From: Puccinellia tenuiflora
Lineage: Eukaryota > Streptophyta > Magnoliopsida > Poales > Poaceae
Reading direction: 5' to 3'
NCBI GenBank assembly: GCA_012064385.1
Contig: QRDG01001973.1
Coordinates: forward strand, 621,121 to 685,120
DNA length: 64,000 bases
Below, in pieces: positions 21,633 to 33,245 of this stretch (within the stretch, counting starts at the first letter, position 1; every line of letters begins with the position of its first letter). The position numbers and the translations under genes are program-made. The notes under the pieces are model-generated. The model was not told the origin of the DNA and made no database searches. It worked only from the letters and a program-made list of their open reading frames with translations.

Positions 21633-23843
21633 AGGGGGCAGATTTAATTTAAAATTTGAGAAAATCTTAACTTAATAAATATTGGTTCAAATTTTGCAAA
21701 TGATGTATCAAAATGATCAGCAAATCAAAGGCTACCTAGTTATGTTAATTTCACAGCATGACAACAACTTTTCCTTTTGATGTCATTTTCGAAATGGTTA
21801 AAATGATTAAATTTGAATAACCGTTTAATTCACCATTTATTCATCGTTAATCGAAAAATTACAAACGAGGTACCAAAATGATCAGCGGAACAATACCTAT
21901 CTAATAATGTCATTTCCATGCATGTAGACCTCATATTTTAGTACTGTACATTTTGGGTAATAACTTAATTCATTAAGTTAAGTATGGAATTTTAACCCGT
22001 TAATCGCGATATTTATTTCCGGGGTTCCATTTAACTTGTGGGTCATGCCCAAGACCATTTCAATGCATAATCTGACCATCTCATCATGAGTGTGCATTGC
22101 ACATTTTGTATTCGTGTTATTTATTGTTCTCCTGTTATTGTTTGTGTTTCCGTAGATTCAGGAGTCGAGGTTCCACCTCAATACCTCGACGATCCGTGCT
22201 ATCAGCCCCATCAGCAAGGCAAGAGATAACCTAACCTTCTGTGCATATCTCATCCTATTGTTTTACACAAGTATTTTCTCCACCATAATATTGCATTCGA
22301 TTTCAATGTCAATTTTGGTTGATGAGTAGAGTATCCTATTAATTGCATTAGTTCCCTACACCGTTACCGGTTTTCCTTCCTATGATGCATAGGTTTGATG
22401 TGTTGGCCTGAGTTAATTTATATCTGCTGAATATATGCTTAGCTATGCTTAGCCATGCTTAGTCGAATGCTTAGTCGTCCGGTGATTATTTCCATGATTG
22501 TGAACTTGATGGAATGTTCGGACAAGGTGGAAACTTGTGGTACTTAATTAAAATGCTTAAAGGCTTGGATGAGTTGCCATCGGGGTTGGTGGTGTTTTGC
22601 GTCATTCTTGTCGCCTAGGCTGAGAGTGCTTTTAGCTAGAACCAAGAACCGACCGTGCTTCCATCGGTGGGGGTATGGGCCCCTTACTAACAGAATAAAT
22701 TGTGCGGGCGTATCCAAGGGTCCTCTAGTTTGCGCTTTCCATTTGCGTGTGAGTTGCAGGGTGGATGAAGGCGCGATGAGGACTGTGATGTTTAGGTTGT
22801 GGCGATGGGGCAGGGTGTTGAAATAGGCACTGAACTTGTCCTGTCGTCACGATGATCCTTGGGTAGTCTCATGCAAGGTAAAGCTTTCCCCGGAAGAGAG
22901 CTAATCAGGCGAGTCGGACGGTACCGATGGCTAAAAACAGTACACCCCTGCAGGGTTTAATCTTTTCAAAAAGCCGTGTCGACTGTTATGGACAAATCTT
23001 GGGAAAGGCAGATTAGCTCATAGAAAACCTGAAGTTAATTAAAATTTGACAACATGTGTTAAAAGGTTCATTCGAGGGAAAGGGTGATTCGAGGGAGTGC
23101 CTTGGTGGAGATGAGTGGTGGAATTGTGGATACTGTTGGTTCAAGGTGAACTGAAGAATGAAAGTTTTACAATCTTATCCCCTTTTCGAAAAACCTTCTG
23201 AGTAGTCGATGCCATGAGTCCTGTCTTTAAAAATGAAAACTAGCTTTATGCAAAACAACTACTATACAGCTTTGAAGCCAATCATCTGAGCGTATATAGC
23301 TCTAGTAACCTTGCGAGTACGTCGTACTTGCTTTGTTGATTATTCTTGTTTCAGAGTAGGACGTCACCGACCAGGAAGGTGGGTTCTTTGTTGACATCGA
23401 CGAGTAGTCTGGGGTTCCCAGGTGGTAGCTTGGGACGTCACGGAACAGGCTGGCTGGGTTATGTTATTGTAGGCCTCTTAGGCCATAATTTGGATCTTGT
23501 TGTTTAGACAACTAAATTTGCTTCCGCATGATGTAATGTTGGGTCTGTGACCTCTGATGTGTATTTTGCTATCTTTCTCATTATATGAGTTGAACTATGA
23601 TCTCTTTGTGTCGTAGAGTCTGTGATGTGCCAGATGTTCCGCAGTCTTGATCTCTCTGTTATGCATTGATAGCTATGCCAGTGATTATGGCATGATCGAA
23701 GTGTTGCGTTGCCGATGATCCATTCCGAGCATGCCTGCCAAAGGTTTTGGCCTGGGAGTGGTAAACTCAGTAACCTTCGATTATGTAGCATGACCTGTGG
23801 GTTACATAGCATCTCTGTATAATTCCGGGGTCGGGGCGCTACA

Positions 23844-24161
23844 AATTGGTATCAGAGCAGGACTGCCTATAGGAAACCCTTCTATTGGTCGATGTTGAGT
23901 CTAGTGTTTGTGAAAATTATTTAGAACCTAAAAATGAGATGTGAAAACCATCTTAGGCTTCTTTTTACTCCTTAACTGGTATCGCTCCATCTCTTAGTTA
24001 TCTTACCTCTATTTGTTTTAACAGTTGTTCAAAGTTTAAGATTCTCGGGGTTGGGTTCTTATCGTCCAGTGTATGTCTCGAGTCTTTTGCTTCGGTTAGC
24101 TTCCACCGCATTGACGTGATGTCAGCCGTGGTTGTCTTGTTCTGTTTACTTGAGTTAGTGT
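23844..24161 (+). other. E0 primer binding site and 5' leader, truncated
   Basis: TGGTATCAGAGC (23847-23858) is the tRNA-Met primer site. The leader matches the E2 leader and stops at 24161, where E3 is inserted. No gag of E0 remains in the window. Confidence 0.85.
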
Positions 24162-25343
24162 TGTAGCGCCCCGACCCCGGAATTATACAAAGAGGCTATG
24201 TAACCCACGGACTATGCTACACAATCGAAGGGCATGGGGTTACCGCTCCCACGCAACACCTCAGTCATGCCATAAACACTGGCATATCTATCAATGTATA
24301 ATAAAGAGATCAAGACCTGTGGAACAACTGGCACATCACAGACTCTATGACACAAAAGATCATATAGCAACTCATATAGAGAGAAAGATACAAATTTCAC
24401 AACAGGGGTCACAGACCCATCAGTAGAACAAGCGGAAGCCAAATATGTTGTCTAATCAACCAGATCCAAAATAGGGCCTAAGAGGCCTACAGATAAACAT
24501 CCCAGCCAGCTTGTTCCACGACATCCCAAGCTGCCACCTGGGAACCCTAGACTACTCGTCGATGTCAATGAAGAACCCACCTTCCTGCTCGGTGACGTCC
24601 TCCTCTGAAACAATTAATAATCAACAAAGAGAGACTGAGTACGACGTACTCGCAAGTTTAGTGGGGCGATATAGGCCCAATGCTGATTGGCTCTAAGGCC
24701 GTATAGTAGTTATTTTGCATAAAGCTAGTTTTCCTTTTTAAAAGACATAAATGACTCATGGCATCGATTACTCAGAAGGTTTTTCATAAAGGGATAAGAT
24801 AGCAACTTTCGTTCTTCGGTTCACCTTGAACCAATAGTAGCCAGAAATCACCTCTCATCTCCACCAAGGCACTCCCTCGAATCACCCTCGAGGAAATGAA
24901 CCTTTTACACAACATTGTCAAGCTGCAACCTCTAGTTGCCAAAATTTTAATTGTGTTCATGTGTTTCTATGATCTTATCGTCCATTCCCAAGTCATCCAT
25001 AACCGCGGACACGGCTTTTCGAAAAGATTTAACCCTGCAGGGGTGTACTAATTTACCCACCGGTACCGTCCGGCTCACCTGATTAGCTCTCTTCTGGGGA
25101 AAGCCCGCAAGTGGGCGTGGTTAAACCTTTACCTCGCATGAGACTATCCAAGGATCATCGTGGCGACATGACAAGTTTATCCAGCCTATTTCAGCCCCTG
25201 CCCCCATCGCCACACCCTAACACCACACACCCTCTTCATCGCGCCTTCGTCCACCTATAGCTCACACGCAAATGGAAAGCGCAAACTAGAGGACCCTTGG
25301 ATACGCCCGCACGAGTTATTCAGTTAGAGAGGATTCCATATGT

Positions 25344-28300
25344 TCGGCGAGGTATTGTGGTGGAACCATCGACTCCTGAATCTAACAGAACACAAACAAA
25401 TAGCAGGAAAAAAATAAATACATGAATACAATGGTTCAATGCACACTCATGATGAGATGGTCAAATTATGCACTGAAATGGTCTTGGGCATGACCCACAA
25501 GTTAAATGGAACCCCTAAAATAAATATTGCAAATAACGGGTTTAAACTCCAGATTTAACTTAGTGAATTAAGCATTTACCCAAAATGTCCAGTACTAAAA
25601 TATGAGTTCTACATGCATGAAAATGACATTATTAGATAGGTATTGTTCTCCTGATCATTTTGGTACTTCGTTTGCAATTTTCCGATTAACGAGGGAGAAA
25701 TGGTGATTTAAACGGTTATTCAATTTTAAATCATTTTAACCAATTTGAAAAAGACATCAAAGGAAAAATTGTTGTCATGCTTTGAGATTAACATAGCTAA
25801 ACAGCCCTTGAGTTGCTGATCATTTTGGGCTATTAAACATAATTTTTGAGTCATTATTTATCAAGTTATGAATTTCCCAAAATGTGATTTAAATCTGCCT
25901 TTTTACTTAATTTTTATAAACAGCACAAAAATTAATTCTACAACTCTCTCAAATGGCATAATTTTGTAGTTCATGGTTTACTGAACATTTTGATAGCTCA
26001 TTCATAATTTTTGGATAAGTATTTTTCAAGTTATGAATTTCTAAACATTGATTTAATTCTGCCATTTTAGTATTTTTTAATTATTGGCAATTTAATTTAA
26101 ATAATTACTTCAACTAAGGGCACTAACATGTAGGGTTTATTCTCCTGAGCATTTTGATATATTATTTGCATTTTTCTGATTTGTGGTTCAAAAGATATTA
26201 AATTTCAAAGTTGGATTCAATTTCTGCCCCTTTTATTTAATTCCACAAAAACTGCCCGAAACATTTTTCACAGGGATATAGCCAGCCACATAGGCTGACG
26301 GGCGGGGCCTGAGCCACGTAGGCGGCCACGTTTGCCTGGTGGCCCACCGTCAGTTTGACCAAGCGAGGCAACGACCGGCGCGGCGCGTGCGCACGGTGAT
26401 CACCGGCGGCGTCGAGCACGCGCGCGTCGGAGGAGGGCGTCCGGGGAAGGGCTACGGGGTGCATTCGACATGCCTTGCTACGGCGAGCACTAAGTGGGCG
26501 GTGCCACTTACTATCGGTCACCAGAGCGACGCGAGCATCGGCGACGGGCGGCGGCCGGCGACGAGCTACACCGACACGGCTAACTTGGGAGAGAGAAGGG
26601 CGGAGAGGATGTCCCGGAGGACGGCGAGCTCACCCTAGACGCGTGCGTGTGCTCAGCTTGAGCAGGGGAGGTCGGGGGCGGCGGCAATCGTGCTCGGCGG
26701 GCGGCGGCCGGAGGGGAAGAAGACGGGAATGGGCGGCGATCCAGGCTCCGCTGCTCGATTCCGTTGACGAGGAGATAGGGGACGATGAGGCGGAGCTAGT
26801 TGTGGTTGTCGATTTGCTCCGGGTGGCCTCAGTCGACGGAGGCGAGCTCGGTAGCCATGGTTAAGGTTCGGCTGCAGCGTTGGGGTTAGGGTTTCCGGGG
26901 GAACGAGAGAAATGAGCGGGGGAGAGAGAGAGCAGGGTTGCGGCGGCAGTTTTATCCACAGGGGGAGCTCGACAGGGGCGAGCTGGTGCGTCGGGGATGG
27001 TGGCGACATGCTCGGTCGCTACAGCCATGGCACTACAGGGGAAGGAGATGACGCCATTTTGCAGAAAGCCCCCTGTCTCCATTTTCCCCTTTTCTGTTTT
27101 TCTTCAACTTTAAAACAGCAGACTTTGCCCATTTAAATGAGGCATCAGAACATGTTCAAAAATTATGAAATTAATCAGGGTGGCTCCTGATAAGATAATG
27201 AAGCTCACCATAATTTTATTTTGATTTTTGAAATGTTAACTTGGGTTCAAAATTTAAAGTTGATCTGCAACAATTTTGATGTTCCCATTTATAAAAACAA
27301 TTTACATGAAGAGGCTTTTGACAATTATTTATAAATTTAACTTTGGAACTTCCTGGACAAATATGAAAGTTTCAATTTTGAATTTTGTTTAGCCATCCAC
27401 ATTTACCATCATTGATTTATTAAATGTGGCTTCATCATTATTTCATGTTAAGCAGAAATTAAATATGGATGCCATGATGCAAGATGACAAAGCAAAAAGT
27501 GAAAATTTGGCCCATATTTTAGGGTACCAAACTGGGGCTGTTACAAGCGGGCTCTTAGCCGGAAGTATCGACCGTAAGGCCTTTCGGTACTGGATACTTT
27601 GTGTCCAATACCGGAAGTAGCTCGGAAGTTGCGACCGACCTGACCGGTACTACCGGGCATTTAGCCGGAAGTACCGACTCAACTAATTAAAACTTGTGAA
27701 AATCATAACTTAATAAATATTTTTTTGAATTTAGCAAATGATATACAAAATTGATCAGTAAATCAAAGGCTACCTAGTTATGCTAATTTCACATCATGAC
27801 AATAACTTTTGCTTTGAAGAATTCTTGAAATGGTTAAAGGAATTAAATTGAATAATCATTGAATTCACCATTTATTTATCGTTACTCGGAAAATTGCAAA
27901 CAAGGACCAAAATTCTCAGGAGAACGATACCTATCTATTCATGTCATGTTCATGCATATTTAAACCACATTTTAGTAATGTAATAATTCATAAGCAATGT
28001 GGTCATTAATTTAAATATGGGGTTGCTTCCAAATAATTGCATCAATTATTTGGCACTCCATTTAATTTGTTAGATAAATGCAATGATGATATCAGTTCAT
28101 AAACTTGTCATGTCATCATGATTGTGCATTGCACCTCTTGTATGCCTATTATTTATTTGTTCTCCTGTTATTGTTTGTGTATCAGTAGATTCAGGAGTCG
28201 AGGTTCCCCATCCATACCTCGATGATCCGTGCTTCCAGCCCCGTCAGCAAGGCAAGAGATAACCTAACCTTCTTGGCATCTCTCATCCTATTGTTTTATA

Positions 28301-31300
28301 TAAGTATTTTCTCCACCATAATATTGTATTTGATTCCAATGTCAACTTTTGGTCAATGTATAGAGTATCCTATGAATTGCATGTTCCCTACACCATTACA
28401 TGTTTTCCCTCCTATGAACCATAGGTTTGATGTGTTGGCCTGAGTTAAGTTATATCTACAGAATATATGCTTAGCTATGGTTAGCCATGCTTAGTCGAAT
28501 GCTTAGTTGTCCGGTGATTATTTCCATGTTTATGAAATTGATGAAATGTTCGGACATGGTGGATACTTGTGGTACTTAATTAAAAATGCTTTAAAGGCTT
28601 GGATGAGTTGCCATCGGGGTTGATGGTGTTTTGCCTCATTCTTGCCGCCTAGGTGCGAGTTCTTGTCTCTGGAACCAAGATCGAGCGTGCTTCCATTCGG
28701 TGGGACATATGGAGTCCTTAGTAACTGAATAACTTAGGAGGGGCTAGCCAAGGGTCCTCTAGTTTGAGCTTTACATTTGTGTGTGAGTGGGATGGTGGAA
28801 AAAGGCTCGATAAGGACGGTGGTGTTTAGGATGTGGCCGCGGGGCAGGGTGTTGGAGGCACTGAACCTGTCCTTCCGCACACTGATGATCCTTGGGTTAG
28901 CCTCATGCAAGGTAAAGGTTTAACCGCGCCCACTCGCCGGCTTTCCCCGGAAGAGAGCTAATCAGTCGAGCCAGATGGTACCGGTGGTAAAAACAGTACA
29001 CCCCTGCAAGGTTTAATCTTTTCGAAAAGCCGTGTCCACGGTTATGGACGACTTGGGAATGGATTATGAGATCATAAACAACATGAACTTAATAAAATTG
29101 CCAACCTGAGAGTGAAGGTTCATTTCCTCGAGGGTCATTCGAGGGAGTGCCTTGGAGTGATGAGTGGTGGATTCTGGTTACTGTTGGTTCAATGTGAACT
29201 GATGAGTGAAAGTTAACTATCTTATTCCCTTGTGAAAAAACTTCTGAGTAGTCGATGCCATGAGTCATGTCTTTAAAAAGGAAAACTAGCTTTATGCAAA
29301 ACAACTACTATACAGCTTTGAAGCCAATCAGCATTGGGCCTATATCGCCCTAGTAACCTTGCGAGTACGTCATACTCAGGCTTGCTTTGTTGATTATTAT
29401 TTGTTTCAGAGGAGGACGTCGCCGAACAGGAAGGTGGGTTCTTTGTTGACATCGACTAGTAGTCTGGGGTTCCCAGGTGGCAGCTTGGGACGTCACGGAA
29501 CAGGCTGGCTGGGATTTGTTATTTGTAGGCCTCTTAGGCCATAATTTGGATCTTGTTGTTTAGACAACTATATTTGCTTCCGCTTGATGAAATGTTGGGT
29601 CTGTGACCTCTGATGTGTCTTTTGCTATCTTTCTCATTATATTATATGAGTTGAACTATGATCTCTTGTGTCGTAGAGTCTGTGATGTGCCAGATGTTCC
29701 GCAGTCTTGATCTCTCTATTATGCATTGATAGCTATGCCAGTGTTTATGGCATGATCGAGGTAATGTGTTGCCGATGATCCATTTCGAGCACGCCTGCCA
29801 AAGGTTTTGGCCTGGGAGTGGTAACCCCAGTAACCTTCGATTGTGTAGCATAGCCTGTGGGTTACATAGCATCTCTGTATAATTCCGGGGTCGGGGCGCT
29901 ACAACAAAGAAATAAAATTGAGAATTCAAAATTGGTTCAAATCATTTTATAATTTTGAAACCAAGTGCAACTTTTCAAAAATTCTAAATAAAAATATGGG
30001 GAGCTTCCGTATCTTATTGTGAGCCTCCCTGAATTTTTCTATAATTTTTGGGCTTATGTAAATGCCCCAATTAATTAGCCAAAGTCTGCTGCTTTACATA
30101 TGAGAAAAACAAAGAAAAGAGCCAGGGGGTTTTCTGAAAAAATGTCATCTTCTTCCTCCTGTAGCGACCGAGTCGGGCCGGCTCGTCGCTGCCGCACCAG
30201 CTCGTCCTGCACGTTGTCGTGCTCCCCCTGGTGGATAAGAGGCCACCGAGGCGCCGCTCTGCCCTCTCTCAGCTGCTCCCTCCCCTGCTCCCTCCCCTGC
30301 TCCCTCTCTCCCATTTCTCCCCCGTGAGCGCAACCCTTGCCGCCATGGCCGAGATCATCGCCATCGATTGAGAGCTCCTAGAGCAGATCGAAGACCACCA
30401 TTCGCTCCGCCTCGTCGTCCTCTCCTTCCTCGTCGACAGAATCGCGTCGGGACACCGCAAATCAACTGCGCCATCCTCTTCTTCCCCGCGGACGGTGAAG
30501 CTCCGTCGAGCCCTCACCGCCGGCCTCGACCTTCTCTGCTCAAGCCGAGCACACGCACGCACCAAGGGTGAGCGTGCGGTTCTCCTGGACATCCCCGTTC
30601 CTCTCCTTTCTCCCTAGTTCCACCGCGTCGCGAAGCTCGCCTTAGACTGCCACCGGTCGCCATCGTTCTCGTAGTGCCGGTGATGATTAGGAAGCGGCGC
30701 CGCCCATTTCTGGTTCTCCATAACCGGGCGTGTCGAACGCGTACCTTAGGCTGTCCCCGCACGCCCTCCACCGTCGTTTCCGTGTGTGCCGCCGCCGGTG
30801 GTCACCGCCGCGCGCGCACGCCGGTCGTGGCTCAGCTCGGTCAAACTATTTCGTCGGTAGTATCGATGTAGAGCCGGAAGTACCGACCGTAAGTTGTTTC
30901 AGTACTGGATACCTCTCGTCGGTAGTATCGATGTAGAGCCGGAAGTACCGACCGTAAGTGGCTCGGAAGTTGCTCTGGAAGTACCGACTTGTCCAGTACT
31001 ACCGGGCAGTTTTCCAGAAGTACTGACCGTAAGTCTTTTCACTACTGGATACTTCGTGTTCTATTTCGGAAGTAGCTCGGAAGTTGCTCCGGAAGTACCG
31101 ACTTGTCCGATACTACCGGGCAGTTTTCCGGAAGTACCGATCGTAAGTCTTTTCGGTACTGGATACTTCGTGTTCTATTCCGGAAGTAGCTCGGAAGTTG
31201 CTCCGGAAGTACCGACTTGTCCAGTACTACCGGACAGTTTTCCGGAAGTACCGACCGATACAAAAGGGGGCAGATTTAATTTAAAATTTGGGAAAATCGT

Positions 31301-33245
31301 AATTTAATAAATATTGGTTCAAATTTTGCAAATGATGTATCAAAATGATCAGCAAATCAAAGGCTACCTTGTTATGTTAATTTCACAGCATGACAACAAC
31401 TTTTCCTTTTGATGTCATTTTCGAAATGGTTAAAATGATTAAATTTGAATAACCGTTTAATTCACCATTTATTCATCGTTAATCCGAAAATTACAAACGA
31501 GGTACCAAAATGATCAGCGAAACAATACCTATCTAATAATTTCATTTCCATGCATGTAGACCTCATATTTTAGTACTGTACATTTTGGGTAATAACTTAA
31601 TTCATTAAGTTAAGTATGGAATTTTAACTCGTTAATCGCGATATTTATTTCCGGGGTTCCATTTAACTTGTGGGTCATGCCCAAGACCATTTCAATGCAT
31701 AATCTGACCATCTCATCATGAGTGTGCATTGCACCTTTTGTATTCGTGTTATTTATTGTTCTCCTGTTATTGTTTGTGTTTCGGTAGATTCAGGAGTCGA
31801 GGTTCCACCGCAATACCTCGACGATCCATGCTATCAGCCCCATCAGCAAGGCAAGAGATAACCTAACCTTCTGTGCATATATGATCCTATTGTTTTACAC
31901 AAGTATTTTCTCCACCATAATATTGCATTCGATTCTAATGTCAATTTTGGTTGATGAGTAGTATCCTATTAATTGCATTAGTTCCCTACACCGTTACCGG
32001 TTTTCCTTCCTATGATGCATAGGTTTGATGTGTTGGCCTGAGTTAAATTTATATCTGTTGTAGTTATGCTTAACCGTGCTTAGTCGAATGCGTAGTCGTC
32101 CGGTGATTATTTCCATGATTGTGAAGTCGAAGGGCATGGGGTTACCGCTCCCACGCAACACCTCAGTAATGCCATAAACACTGGCATATCTATCAATGTA
32201 TAATAAAGAGATCAAGACCTGTGGAACAACTGTCACATCACAGACTCTATGACACAAAAGATCATATAGCAACTCATATAGAGAGAAAGATACAAATTTC
32301 ACAACAGGGGTCACAGACCCATCAGTAGAACAAGCGGAAGCCAAATATGTTGTCTAATCAACCAGATCCAAAATAGGGCCTAAGAGGCCTACAGATAAAC
32401 ATCCCAGCCAGCTTGTTCCACGACATCCCAAGCTGCCACCTGGGAACCCTAGACTACTCGTCGATGTCAATGAAGAACCCACCTTCCTGCTCGGTGACGT
32501 CCTCCTCTGAAACAATTAATAATCAACAAAGAGAGACTGAGTACGACGTACTCGCAAGTTTAGTGGGGCGATATAGGCCCAATGCTGATTGGCTCTAAGG
32601 CCGTATAGTAGTTATTTTGCATAAAGCTAGTTTTCCTTTTTAAAAGACATAAATGACTCATGGCATCGATTACTCAGAAGGTTTTTCATAAAGGGATAAG
32701 ATAGCAACTTTCGTTCTTCGGTTCACCTTGAACCAATAGTAGCCAGAAATCACCTCTCATCTCCACCAAGGCACTCCCTCGAATCACCCTCGAGGAAATG
32801 AACCTTTTACACAACATTGTCAAGCTGCAACCTCTAGTTGCCAAAATTTTAATTGTGTTCATGTGTTTCTATGATCTTATCGTCCATTCCCAAGTCGTCC
32901 ATAACCGCGGACACGGCTTTTCGAAAAGATTTAACCCTGCAGGGGTGTACTAATTTACCCACCGGTACCGTCCGGCTCACCTGATTAGCTCTCTTCTGGG
33001 GAAAGCCCGCAAGTGGGCGTGGTTAAACCTTTACCTCGCATGAGACTATCCAAGGATCATCGTGGCGACATGACAAGTTTATCCAGCCTATTTCAGCCCC
33101 TGCCCCCATCGCCACACCCTAACACCACACACCCTCTTCATCGCGCCTTCGTCCACCTATAGCTCACACGCAAATGGAAAGCGCAAACTAGAGGACCCTT
33201 GGATACGCCCGCACGAGTTATTCAGTTAGAGAGGATTCCATATGT
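25344..33245 (+). repeat. Tandem segmental duplication, copy 2, with internal deletion
   Basis: 25344-32125 matches 15736-22504. 32127-33245 matches 24225-25343. The 1,720 bp at 22505-24224 of copy 1 (end of E0 LTR, PBS, leader, first 63 bp of E3) have no counterpart. After 33245 the E3 LTR continues with unduplicated sequence. Sequences that look like extra LTRs here (ends at 27545 and 29903, minisatellite at 30836-31264) belong to this copy, not to new insertions. Confidence 0.83.
30836..31264 (+). repeat. LTR minisatellite, duplicated copy
   Basis: Copy of the 21204-21632 array inside duplication copy 2, same unit number and nearly identical. Confidence 0.8.

Larger units (their letters stand above)
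3596..23843 (+). mobile_element. E0: 5' LTR of a long-LTR Gypsy element (split by E1/E2)
   Basis: The LTR begins TGTAACAACCCCAGTTTGG at 3596 and resumes after the nested E1 at 20283. It ends GGGGTCGGGGCGCTACA at 23843, directly followed by AATTGGTATCAGAGC, the initiator-tRNA-Met primer binding site. With the insertions removed the LTR is about 3.83 kb. The plus orientation follows from the PBS lying on the right. The left flank is TCCTC; the right end of E0 is not in the window, so no duplication can be checked. Confidence 0.85.
15736..25343 (+). repeat. Tandem segmental duplication, copy 1 (about 9.6 kb)
   Basis: Runs from TCGGCGAGGTATTGTGG at 15736 through the right end of E2, the rest of E1, E0, and the first 1.2 kb of the E3 LTR. 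Copy 2 starts abruptly at 25344 in the middle of E3 LTR sequence. Copies share order and orientation but have scattered substitutions and indels. Confidence 0.85.

Noticed and set aside
21262..21675. 137-residue plus-strand frame with repeated PEVPTCP-type peptides (also 30894-31307)
   Set aside because: It is the translation of the LTR minisatellite; unit length happens to be close to a multiple of three.
24162..33245. Initially read as several additional solo LTRs and opposite-strand insertions
   Set aside because: All boundaries are explained by one tandem duplication with a 1.7-kb deletion; no new target duplications occur.
25344..33245. Possibility that the duplication is an assembly artefact
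   Set aside because: The copies differ by many substitutions, a 24-bp indel and a 1.7-kb deletion, which is unlike a collapsed or repeated contig, though long reads would settle it.
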